Source of the DNA: Acholeplasmataceae bacterium UBA5617
Lineage (GTDB): Bacteria; Bacillota_I; Bacilli_A; Acholeplasmatales; Acholeplasmataceae
Reading direction: 5' to 3'
Assembly (NCBI GenBank): GCA_002424575.1
Contig: DIKN01000129.1
Coordinates: 1 to 30,535, forward strand
DNA: 30,535 nucleotides
Positions within the stretch are counted from its first letter, which is position 1, and the number at the start of each line of letters is the position of its first letter. The translations under genes were made by a program, and so were the position numbers. Below the pieces are notes generated by a model that ran no database searches, was not told where the DNA came from, and was given only the letters and a program-made list of their open reading frames with translations. Positions 16,361 to 24,067 of the stretch are shown here, piece by piece.

Positions 16361-17504
16361 ATTTATTGTCCTCTTTGAGTTCATCGTAGATGGTTTTTAT
16401 GATCATCACAACCTCAACGATATCATCAAAGGTTGTATCTTTTCCTACTGAGATTCTTAGTGTTCCATAAGATGGTATGACACCGATCGCTTTGAGCACA
16501 TGAGATTCATGAATTTGGTTGGATAAACATGCACTACCCGTTGAAACGAATACACCCTTTTGGTCACATGCATAAGCAAATTCATGGCTTGCAATCGATG
16601 GAAACGAAACACTCACTAACCCAGGCAAACGTTTCGATGGATCCTTGGGTCCATTGATCACACAGGATGGTATATACCGATCGAGTGATGCAATCAAGTG
16701 ATTCGTCAAACGTTTGAGATGCTCTTTTCGAAAAACCATCTCTGAAATGACGTTTTCATAAGCTTTGCCAAGTCCAATAATTCCTGCGACATTTTCTGTC
16801 CCCGAGCGCATACCCTTTTCTTGCATCCCACCATAAAGAATTGGTGATATCTCCAATCCCGGTCTAAGGATGAGTGCACCTATACCTTTGGGTCCATAAA
16901 ACTTATGTGCTGATATGCTTAACATATCCACATGATCATGAATCATGGATAAACGCTCATGACCCACCCATTGCACACCATCCACATGAAATAAAACACC
17001 TTGAGCATGACAAAGTTGGCCAATTAAAGCAATCTGTTGCATCGTGCCGATTTCATTGTTAGCTGCTATCAAGGTCACCAAAAGTGTATGTGAATCGATA
17101 CTTGATTTCAATTGACCAATGTCAATCAACCCCTCATGATCGACCTTGCATTCACGAATTATATAGCCCTCTTTTTTTAATGCATCCAGCGTGTGTATGG
17201 TCGCATGGTGTTCAATCGGAGACGTGATGATGACTTTCTTGTCAGGATTTTTTTTTGCGTAACCCCGTATCGCTAAATTGGTTGCTTCTGTCCCACCTGA
17301 TGTAAAAATAACACCTTGCGTATGCGTGTCAAATGCGTGAGCTAAACATTCACGCACTTCATTGATGGCACGTTTGACACTAACCCCCATCTGATGCATC
17401 GAGGAGGGATTGCCAAATTGATCGGTTAGATAAGGCATCATACTTTCTAAAACGTCATGATCCAATGGTGTTGTTGCAGCGTGATCAAGATAATAGGTTT
17501 TCAT
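16359..17504 (-). CDS. Cysteine desulfurase (NifS/IscS-like)
   Basis: A 381-residue PLP enzyme that takes sulfur from cysteine as an enzyme-bound persulfide. Visible: YLDHAATTPL at the N-terminus, EHHA (H99/H100, PLP stacking), HVDGVQ (D175), SAHKFYGPKG with the PLP lysine K201, GGMQEKGMRSGTENV, and active-site C326 in STGSACLS. The class I, NifS-like loop is present. No IscU/SufU scaffold or thiI gene lies next to it; instead it follows a thioredoxin-CcdA fusion and an unknown 95-residue protein in one operon. Its AAGGGGTG ribosome site is formed by the last codons of the 95-residue gene. Confidence 0.93.
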   Translation of the reverse strand: MKTYYLDHAATTPLDHDVLESMMPYLTDQFGNPSSMHQMGVSVKRAINEVRECLAHAFDTHTQGVIFTSGGTEATNLAIRGYAKKNPDKKVIITSPIEHHATIHTLDALKKEGYIIRECKVDHEGLIDIGQLKSSIDSHTLLVTLIAANNEIGTMQQIALIGQLCHAQGVLFHVDGVQWVGHERLSMIHDHVDMLSISAHKFYGPKGIGALILRPGLEISPILYGGMQEKGMRSGTENVAGIIGLGKAYENVISEMVFRKEHLKRLTNHLIASLDRYIPSCVINGPKDPSKRLPGLVSVSFPSIASHEFAYACDQKGVFVSTGSACLSNQIHESHVLKAIGVIPSYGTLRISVGKDTTFDDIVEVVMIIKTIYDELKEDNK

Positions 17505-17508
17505 GCTT

Positions 17509-17796
17509 TCACCCCTTCTTCATGATTGAGCATGAGAGAATATCAGGTAAATCAATAAACTGACAATCCATAGGTAAATCTAGCATGTGATAACGCTGAT
17601 CTTTTTTTAAATAATCGATGATGGGTTGAATCAAGTGTTGAATGGCGTATGATTGATGAATGATACATGGATCGGCATCGCGAAAAAGGTCAATCGATTT
17701 TTGACGGATGGCATCCATCGAGATCGGTAGATCCAGTGCTTTACCTTCATAAAGCACATGGCCATCGTGATTGAAAATAACAATTTTTGTTTTCAT
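17509..17796 (-). CDS. Unknown 95-residue protein in the redox/desulfurase operon
   Basis: I do not recognise this protein. It is soluble and starts with a beta-strand-like KTKIVIFNHDGHVLYEG, then alternates helix and strand. It has three cysteines (about residues 44, 79 and 89), in DADPCIIHQ, MDCQF and ILSCS, with no CxxC. The real coding status is supported by AGGAGG four bases before the ATG and by tight spacing: 8 bases after the CcdA-like gene and 4 bases before the desulfurase. A role as sulfur acceptor or partner of either neighbour is only a guess from position. Confidence 0.72.
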   Translation of the reverse strand: MKTKIVIFNHDGHVLYEGKALDLPISMDAIRQKSIDLFRDADPCIIHQSYAIQHLIQPIIDYLKKDQRYHMLDLPMDCQFIDLPDILSCSIMKKG

Positions 17797-17804
17797 AGAA
17801 CCTC

Positions 17805-18953
17805 CTAAATCATAAAAATCAAATAATAGATCAAGATGGCTAGAAAAACGAGTGCGTTGAATAACTTGATCCAGTGCAATTTTTCACGCATGAATGTTGA
17901 GATGGATACGATCGATTGTGTTTTCATTGCAACGAGTGTAATGATCATAAGTGGTAAGACAAAAATCAAGTTGTAAACAAGTAGTAAGAGTATTCCACGT
18001 CCTAAATGATCTGTAAAATGAATGAGATGCAAGATCGCTGTTAAGTAGGCTTGTCCAGTACATAAAAACTCCGTAAATGAAATGATCAATCCAATCGCAA
18101 ATGTCACCACATAGATCATTTTGCTTCCTTCATCCATGGTTTTTGTAAACTTTTGCATCAATCTACGATTAAATTTTTGAATGCCGGATGGGAGTTGATT
18201 TTTAACCAAATTGTATTTTTGAAGCAAGGTGACAACAAAATCATAAAAATTGAGCAAAAATAGAAAAGCTGATAATCCAATAATCACCCAAGGCACGACA
18301 CGAACAAGAAAAGCTAGAAATTGTAATCGATTCAAATATTGATAGAGCAGGGTACCAAACAGAAAATAACTGATAAAGATGGCTAGAATAAATGTTAAAC
18401 TCACTTGAAGTAAGACACGCTTATTCTTGGTAAATCCAAGCATGGATATAAAAATTAACAGCATGGCAATCGCACACGGATTTACCCCATCAACAAAACC
18501 CAATAAGATAAAGTATACGAGTGAAAAATCGCTGGGTGGAGCATTCAATATGTCAGGCATGACTTCTGTTTGTGCCAAGGTTTGAATGGTTAAATCATCA
18601 ATCGCTTGATTGATCGCTTGACGCCCCGTAAAGTAAGATTGTCCAACAAATAAAATAGGAACCGATGCACTGGTCTGTGGGACATCATATGTGAATTGAT
18701 AATTTCGAAAAAGCTTGGTGTATGAGGGATCATCCTCAAGGATATATTTTGTTACAACAACATCTTGTGCATCCAAACGTTCGAAAGCAAGATCGTTTTC
18801 TTCTAGAGCTTGACAGACTTGACAAAAGCGAGAACCAAAATAGACCGCCTGTGCAGAAATTTCACTCGCTTGAAGATCAATTGGTCTAGCTTGGTATAGG
18901 AAACTCATCGTTAAAACCATGAAGATGATCACGTAATAGACAGTCTTTTTCAT
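17805..18953 (-). CDS. Thioredoxin/glutaredoxin-like domain fused to CcdA/DsbD-like transmembrane protein
   Basis: A 382-residue membrane protein. Residues 5-25 are a signal/anchor helix. Residues about 33-125 form a thioredoxin-fold domain, with CQVC at 44-47 in YFGSRFCQVCQ and a cis-proline at P99 (ASVPILFVG); after the anchor it should sit outside the membrane. Residues about 143-382 contain six hydrophobic helices with DGVNPC (C160) and TEFLCTGQ (C298), the cysteine pair positions used by CcdA/DsbD proteins to carry electrons across the membrane. The likely role is to pass reducing power from the cytoplasm to extracytoplasmic thiols. It leads the operon; AGAGGAG precedes the ATG. Confidence 0.85.
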   Translation of the reverse strand: MKKTVYYVIIFMVLTMSFLYQARPIDLQASEISAQAVYFGSRFCQVCQALEENDLAFERLDAQDVVVTKYILEDDPSYTKLFRNYQFTYDVPQTSASVPILFVGQSYFTGRQAINQAIDDLTIQTLAQTEVMPDILNAPPSDFSLVYFILLGFVDGVNPCAIAMLLIFISMLGFTKNKRVLLQVSLTFILAIFISYFLFGTLLYQYLNRLQFLAFLVRVVPWVIIGLSAFLFLLNFYDFVVTLLQKYNLVKNQLPSGIQKFNRRLMQKFTKTMDEGSKMIYVVTFAIGLIISFTEFLCTGQAYLTAILHLIHFTDHLGRGILLLLVYNLIFVLPLMIITLVAMKTQSIVSISTFMREKLHWIKLFNALVFLAILIYYLIFMI

Positions 18954-18981
18954 AATTACTCCTCTAAGTTGGGTTACTTCT

Positions 18982-19010
18982 ATTATAGACGAGAAATGAA
19001 AATTCGTGAA
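18982..19010 (-). promoter_or_regulatory. Promoter of the CcdA-like/NifS operon
   Basis: On the minus strand TTCACG (19005-19010), 17-bp spacer, TATAAT (18982-18987), about 30 bases before the first ATG. Confidence 0.65.
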
Positions 19011-19022
19011 AGTTTAAATGCG

Positions 19023-19051
19023 TTGAAGTGACCCGTTTTTTATGCTATGAT
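19023..19051 (+). promoter_or_regulatory. Plus-strand promoter without an ORF
   Basis: TTGAAG (19023-19028), 17-bp spacer, TATGAT (19046-19051) with TG upstream, giving TGCTATGAT, an extended -10. It is back to back with the operon promoter on the minus strand. No ORF of note follows before the convergent gene. Confidence 0.5.
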
Positions 19052-19110
19052 TAAAATTTTTAGTTGATTTGTCATTTTTATGTACTAAGTCGATCAGAAC
19101 GATAAAGTCG

Positions 19111-19145
19111 AAAAATAAAACTAGAACTTTCTAAAGTTCCAGTTT
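19111..19145 (-). terminator. Terminator of the oxidoreductase-acetyltransferase pair
   Basis: A 13-bp stem (19118-19130 with 19133-19145, one G-T wobble) followed on the minus strand by TTTTATTTTT. Confidence 0.78.
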
Positions 19146-19179
19146 CTGTGATTGGAAGTGCTCACTTTTCGAGATTCCA

Positions 19180-20241
19180 CTATTGATAATTCAAATTATG
19201 CGACCACGGAAGTCCAACTGGTACGACTTTTCGAATGAGCTTCTTTTCTTCAGCTGTCCATGATGGATTCACTTGTCCCGAAAAGACTAAAGCTAACAGA
19301 TCCGAATCAGACAACGTATAGCGTTGATTGTTTAAAATTAATACATTTTCTTGTTCATATAACCATTCTATATTGAAATGATGTTTTTTTGCATATGCAT
19401 TCAATGTCGCAAAAAATGATGGTTTATCAATGATTTTGAGTGTGGCTTGTTGGGTCATCTTTTGACCACGAACACTCATATGATGACGCAGTGAATCATG
19501 CTTTGGAATCATGATTTCAACTTGATTCTTTTGATGCTTTTGACAAATCTCTAATAGGCATGAAACAATCGAAGAACGATGTCCTGCATATTCTTTGATC
19601 TGCAGCACATTTTTTTCATGATGATCAATCGCAATCACATAAGCTTGTGGAATCCCTTCATGATAGATGATATAGATGGGATAATCTTGATAGGAATCAG
19701 GGTAAGTCTGTGCGATCAATAAATCGTGAAATTCCTCTCGGTCTCGGATATATCGAATAGGTTCAGTTTGATAGAGTTTATACATGATATCCTCTTCACC
19801 TTGATAGGGTCTAAGTTCACCGATGGTCTTTTCTTTTGGGACATACTGATAGCGATAAATTGCACCAACATCACGTGCACCAAACCGTTGATAGATACCT
19901 CTTCTTCCTGAGATGATGCAAAAATCAACATGATCTTGAAGCATCTTTGCTTCAGTTAACGCTAATAAACGCGTTGAAATACCTTGACCTCTGTATGCAT
20001 CAAGGGTACACACAGCACCGATGGATGAAACACGAAAGAGTCCGCGATTTGAAATGATTTCTGTTGTATAATGATTAACTGCAGCAACCACTTCATCCTG
20101 GTCTTTTGCAATCATGATGCGTTCATTGTTCTGTTCATGAAAAAGACGAATAAACTGCTCTCGCATGTTAGGCTTAAAAACCTTGACTGCTAAATCTTGA
20201 ACTTGCTTATTCTCCTGATTTTTCGCGTTTCTTAGTTCCAT
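19180..20241 (-). CDS. Eis-like GNAT family acetyltransferase
   Basis: A 353-residue protein. The N-terminal ~130 residues are a GNAT domain with the acetyl-CoA loop in CTLDAYRGQGISTRLL and the following ISGRRGIYQRFGARDVG. The middle part is a second, weaker GNAT-like region (IYIIYHEGIPQAYVIAI) and the C-terminus recalls the sterol-carrier-like domain of Eis-type enzymes (LSDSDLLALVFSGQ). Such proteins acetylate amines, in some species aminoglycosides or peptides; the substrate here is unknown. The frame is open from 20256, but the ATG at 20241 has GAGG nine bases upstream and the former has no ribosome site. It overlaps the oxidoreductase gene by 35 bases, so they are one transcript. Confidence 0.82.
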   Translation of the reverse strand: MELRNAKNQENKQVQDLAVKVFKPNMREQFIRLFHEQNNERIMIAKDQDEVVAAVNHYTTEIISNRGLFRVSSIGAVCTLDAYRGQGISTRLLALTEAKMLQDHVDFCIISGRRGIYQRFGARDVGAIYRYQYVPKEKTIGELRPYQGEEDIMYKLYQTEPIRYIRDREEFHDLLIAQTYPDSYQDYPIYIIYHEGIPQAYVIAIDHHEKNVLQIKEYAGHRSSIVSCLLEICQKHQKNQVEIMIPKHDSLRHHMSVRGQKMTQQATLKIIDKPSFFATLNAYAKKHHFNIEWLYEQENVLILNNQRYTLSDSDLLALVFSGQVNPSWTAEEKKLIRKVVPVGLPWSHNLNYQ

Positions 20242-21475
20242 GTCTAATATCCTCATTAAATGCTTGATAATCTATCGTTTGCAGGGTTAATCGAGATTGT
20301 TCTGCAGCGAATGCTAAGAGGTGACCTTGTACGGCTATTTCTAAGTCATGACTCATGTCCCAGTCATATTTAAGTGCGTTTATAAAGCGCTTCATGACGC
20401 CATTATCACCGCCACCGTGACCACCATCTTGAACAGCAACATCCACATAGAAAACTTCTTTTCCAAAAGGTTTAATCTTGATCATAGGGTCATTCATATT
20501 TCCCCAAATTTCACCTTGAGTACCCATGATATGAAGGGTTCGTGTTATCTCATTGGTGAAAGCTGTCATCATAAAGTTTACTGTCACACCAGACTCAAAA
20601 CGTATCATCACTGTTTGATGATCAACCACATTATTATCCGAGCGATAGACACAACGTCCATAAGGACCTTTTTTTAGTTTTTCTAAGATGGCATCATCAG
20701 ATAAATCATTGGAGACAGGAAACTTCATCCAATCTGCTGCATTCAAGTAGACTTTAGGTGCATAGTAGAGACACGTCTGTTGATGTGGACATCCATCCAT
20801 ACAATAGTTTGGAACTCCGTCCATACTCTCTTTTCTAAAATAGGAGAGTTCACCAAAGGATGACACGTGCGTCGGCTTTTGATCGAGAAGATACGACAAA
20901 ATGTCCATATCATGACACGATTTTGCAAGAATCATTGGACTTGCTGTATCACTATTTTTCCAATTTCCTCTGACATAACTGTGTGCTTGATGATAATAAC
21001 CAACATTCTCTATATGGTCAATCGTTATGATATCACCAACATGTTTTTCATCAAGAACTCGTTTGAGTGTGTTGAAAAACGGAGAATATCTTAACACATG
21101 GGCAACCACCAATTTTCGTTTATAGAGAATGGCTTGTTTTTGTATTCTTAAAATATCGCTTGGTTTAATTGCCATCGGTTTTTCCAAGAAAACATGATAA
21201 CCCAGTCTTAAAGCTTTGATCACTTGATCTGTGTGTTGACGGTCTTGTGTGCACACAAAAACCGCATCAGCAAATTTAGGCAATTTTAAAATATCAAGAG
21301 CATTTTCAAATTGAAATTCTTCTTCAATCTCATGCATCTTACTGAATGCTTCTCTTCGTTCTTGATCAGGATCTGCAACTGCGATAAACTTAATCTCTTC
21401 AGGATGTTTAAGTGCATACATACCATATGTTCCTAAACCTCGATTGCCTGCACCAAACAATATTGCACGAATCAT
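20207..21475 (-). CDS. Gfo/Idh/MocA family oxidoreductase
   Basis: A 422-residue NAD(P)-dependent oxidoreductase. An N-terminal Rossmann fold is shown by ILFGAGNRGLGTYG, an acidic residue after the second strand (ADPD), and the family motif EKPMAIK; the C-terminal half has the beta-sheet substrate domain with the GGHGGGDNGVMKRF stretch. Substrates of relatives are sugars and inositols, so a sugar derivative is likely but not shown. A cysteine cluster, CMDGCPHQQTC plus a later Cys about 40 residues on, is noteworthy. I use the ATG at 21475 (MIRAILFGAGN) because GAGGGG lies just before it; the open frame extends to 21487. Confidence 0.88.
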   Translation of the reverse strand: MIRAILFGAGNRGLGTYGMYALKHPEEIKFIAVADPDQERREAFSKMHEIEEEFQFENALDILKLPKFADAVFVCTQDRQHTDQVIKALRLGYHVFLEKPMAIKPSDILRIQKQAILYKRKLVVAHVLRYSPFFNTLKRVLDEKHVGDIITIDHIENVGYYHQAHSYVRGNWKNSDTASPMILAKSCHDMDILSYLLDQKPTHVSSFGELSYFRKESMDGVPNYCMDGCPHQQTCLYYAPKVYLNAADWMKFPVSNDLSDDAILEKLKKGPYGRCVYRSDNNVVDHQTVMIRFESGVTVNFMMTAFTNEITRTLHIMGTQGEIWGNMNDPMIKIKPFGKEVFYVDVAVQDGGHGGGDNGVMKRFINALKYDWDMSHDLEIAVQGHLLAFAAEQSRLTLQTIDYQAFNEDIRHGTKKREKSGE

Positions 21476-21506
21476 GTTACCCCTCATTTCATGGTCTCTA
21501 CTTTAA

Positions 21507-21515
21507 ATTATAGCA
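21507..21515 (-). promoter_or_regulatory. Extended -10 promoter of the oxidoreductase gene
   Basis: TGCTATAAT on the minus strand, about 32 bases before the chosen start. No clear -35. No terminator was seen for the preceding operon in the 21476-21621 gap. Confidence 0.55.
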
Positions 21516-21621
21516 ATTTTTCATTCATTATTGTGCGTAAAATCATTAATCGATCTCGCTATGAGTACTTTGGTATCTTTATTCGTAGACATATTTGCAG
21601 GTGTTTATCTTTCATGAATCA

Positions 21622-22845
21622 TCATTTGTTGATAATACGTTTGACAATGGATTGACCTGCTAAATGTCCGGTAGAAAAGGCAATGGTTAAATTAAATCCC
21701 CCAATGGGACCTTGTAGATCTGTCGTCTCACCAACAAAATATAATCCAGACATAGACTTAACCATCATCGATTGCGGATCCAATTCTTCAACAGAAAGAC
21801 CTCCTGCATTGACAAAAGCTTTTTCGATCACCTCGACACGATCAATCTTCACCTGAAACTTTAAAATGATATCCAGTAATCTTTGATGATCTTTTTTGGA
21901 ATATTCATTGATCTTTTTATTTACAAAACCCAAAAGATCTAAGATTTTTTTAGCTAGTCTTTTTGTCATCATATCTTCTAAGAATGACAAAATAGGCAAA
22001 TTCTTTTGAACAGCATCTTCAAAGCGTTCGATCACTCTATTTTGTGGAAAATCAGTGATATTAAAATGAACTGTCACCGGTCCATGAACGATTTCCTCAG
22101 CAATCACTTCTGATGCATGCAAAACAGACGGTCCACTCAGTCCAAAATGTGTGAAAAGAACACCCCCAGGATAAGCTTGTTTTCTACCTTGAATGTATAG
22201 AACTGCATGTGATAGTGTCGTTCCTTGAAGATCGAGCAATTCCTTTTTGACATGTTCACTGTAGACATGTGTTTCAGCAGGTGTAAAAGGGATCGTCTTC
22301 AATCCAAGTGCTTCAGCAAATTTTATGCCATCCCCATTACTTCCTGTGGTCGGATATGCTTTAGAACCTGTTGCTACAATGACATGTTTTGCTTGATAGA
22401 TACCTTGATCTGTAGACACAGTAAAATGTGTGCCATCATCGTTCAACTTGCGGACAGCTTCATTGTAATGAAGATGCTCTTTTTTTATATCACGAAGAAG
22501 TGCATCTAAAACACTTTGACTTTTTTGTGTCTCCGGAAAGTATTTTAAATCCTGTTCAAGGAGCAATCCAAGGCCACGTTCCTTAAAAAATTGAATGATG
22601 TCTTCGGGTCCAAAACGCTGAAGAGCGTGGTATAAAAAACGACGGTGTTTCATGTTTAAAGATTCAATAAAATCGTGGATCGACAAATTATTGGTAACAT
22701 TACAACGTTTTCCACCCGTCAACAACAATTTTTTAGCAAGCTGATCATTTTTTTCAAGCAAGATGTAGTTGATATGGTTGTTCTCAAGAACATTCGCTGC
22801 CATTAATCCAGATGGTCCGCCACCAATAATAACCACATCATACAT
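21622..22845 (-). CDS. HI0933/YhiN family FAD-dependent oxidoreductase
   Basis: A flavoprotein of about 407 residues from the chosen ATG. The dinucleotide loop is at the N-terminus (VVIIGGGPSGLMAANVLE), followed by GGKRCNVTNN, IVATGSKAYPTTGSNGDG and the C-terminal GETTDLQGPIGGFNLTIAFS, all diagnostic of the HI0933 family. Its reaction is not established for most members. Three Met codons (22863, 22848, 22845) are available; the ATG at 22845 gives the conserved MYDVVIIGGG start and an 8-base overlap (ATGTATGA) with the racemase stop, implying coupling. It is the last gene of a four-gene operon. Confidence 0.9.
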   Translation of the reverse strand: MYDVVIIGGGPSGLMAANVLENNHINYILLEKNDQLAKKLLLTGGKRCNVTNNLSIHDFIESLNMKHRRFLYHALQRFGPEDIIQFFKERGLGLLLEQDLKYFPETQKSQSVLDALLRDIKKEHLHYNEAVRKLNDDGTHFTVSTDQGIYQAKHVIVATGSKAYPTTGSNGDGIKFAEALGLKTIPFTPAETHVYSEHVKKELLDLQGTTLSHAVLYIQGRKQAYPGGVLFTHFGLSGPSVLHASEVIAEEIVHGPVTVHFNITDFPQNRVIERFEDAVQKNLPILSFLEDMMTKRLAKKILDLLGFVNKKINEYSKKDHQRLLDIILKFQVKIDRVEVIEKAFVNAGGLSVEELDPQSMMVKSMSGLYFVGETTDLQGPIGGFNLTIAFSTGHLAGQSIVKRIINK

Positions 22846-23536
22846 CATGGTCTTCACCATCAAGCATAAAGTTTACAGCCGCTCGGGCATGAATGTCTAG
22901 GGTATCTAAGCGATGAATTGAAAGATCTTCTTTCCGAATTAATAAAGGTAGTTCCGTGCATCCTAAAATAATCCCTTGAACATGCATCTTCTCAATCATT
23001 GATACGATTTTATCACGACTCTTTTGATCATAGATACCGACAATCAATTCGCGATAGATGATATGATGAATCATGTTTTGATCCTCTAAAGTAGGTACGA
23101 CAACATCGATACCGAAAGGACGTAAACGTGAGGGGTATAAATCACTTTCCATCGTATAACGAGTTCCGATCAAACCGACTCGTGTGAAACCTAATGATTG
23201 AATGACTTTTGCAGTTTCATCTGCAATATGAATGAGTGGTAATTGTACTTCCTTTTTGATACGATCAGCAACAATATGTGTCGTATTTGCACAAAGCATC
23301 AACCCTTTTGCCCCTGACGATTTGAGTTTTAACCCTTCTTCAATCAAGCGTTTAGCCATATAGTCCCAATCTTGATGTTCTAAAGCATTCTCAAGTTCAT
23401 CATAATCAAAGGAATACATATAGATTTGAGCTGAATGTGATTTTTTTAGTCGTTGATTGATGCCTTGATTAATCAATTGATAATAGATCAATGTGGATTC
23501 ATAACTCATTCCACCGAGCATACCGAGTGCCTTCAT
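22838..23536 (-). CDS. Aspartate/glutamate racemase family protein
   Basis: A 232-residue cytoplasmic enzyme of the PLP-independent Asp/Glu racemase family. MLGGMSYESTLIYY opens the protein, and the two catalytic cysteines are C82 in MLCANTTHIVADRI and C193 in IILGCTELPLLI. It resembles the RacD/YgeA group rather than MurI, so it need not serve peptidoglycan. The start overlaps the cysteine hydrolase stop by ATGA. Exact substrate unknown. Confidence 0.9.
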   Translation of the reverse strand: MKALGMLGGMSYESTLIYYQLINQGINQRLKKSHSAQIYMYSFDYDELENALEHQDWDYMAKRLIEEGLKLKSSGAKGLMLCANTTHIVADRIKKEVQLPLIHIADETAKVIQSLGFTRVGLIGTRYTMESDLYPSRLRPFGIDVVVPTLEDQNMIHHIIYRELIVGIYDQKSRDKIVSMIEKMHVQGIILGCTELPLLIRKEDLSIHRLDTLDIHARAAVNFMLDGEDHDV

Positions 23537-24066
23537 CTTTGATCACCTTTAATCGTCATTTGAAGTGACCGCATGACATCAATTGCCTTTTGATGCAATG
23601 CATCATCAAAGCTTGCACATAAAGATTCATCGATGATGATTTCTGCTTCAGGACATGCTGCTTTTGCTAAAATGGCATTGGATATTACACACATGTTAGT
23701 CACAAGTCCAACCAATTCAATGACATCGTATTTCTTATCTTTTATATCAATCGCGAGATCAGGTGATCCAAAGCTATTTTTTTCATAAGACTTATCACGA
23801 CTTTCTTTGAGTTGATCAACAGGTGTGTAAAGCTGATGGCCGTAGCTCCCCTTCTGACAATGCATGACTGGTAATTTTCGTCCTTCTTGCGTATTTAAGT
23901 AGTGCTGATCATGGGTATCATATGTAAAAATAACATCTTGATGATCATGATGGTAAGCTTGTATACGTTCTTCAATCCCTTGTGATAAATCTTTTGCTTT
24001 TGGAAAACCGAGTGAACCATCGACAAAATCATGTTGATAATCGATCACTAATAAGCATTTTTTCAT
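23533..24066 (-). CDS. Isochorismatase-like cysteine hydrolase (nicotinamidase-related)
   Basis: A 177-residue hydrolase. It has the family triad: D9 in LVIDYQHDFVDGSLGF, K96 in YEKNSFGS and C126 in LVTNMCVISNA. D50, H52 and H55 (DTHDQHY) match the metal site of nicotinamidases, so nicotinamide deamidation is a reasonable but unproven activity. The frame is open to 24159, but that part overlaps the glycerate kinase gene; the ATG at 24066 has ACGAGGTG upstream, lies one base after the kinase stop and gives the normal family N-terminus MKKCLLVIDYQ. Confidence 0.87.
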   Translation of the reverse strand: MKKCLLVIDYQHDFVDGSLGFPKAKDLSQGIEERIQAYHHDHQDVIFTYDTHDQHYLNTQEGRKLPVMHCQKGSYGHQLYTPVDQLKESRDKSYEKNSFGSPDLAIDIKDKKYDVIELVGLVTNMCVISNAILAKAACPEAEIIIDESLCASFDDALHQKAIDVMRSLQMTIKGDQR

Positions 24067-24067
24067 G

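Noticed and set aside
20348..20677. 109-residue plus-strand frame within the oxidoreductase gene
   Set aside because: Antisense shadow with no ribosome site and no recognisable domain; the minus-strand gene has clear family motifs.
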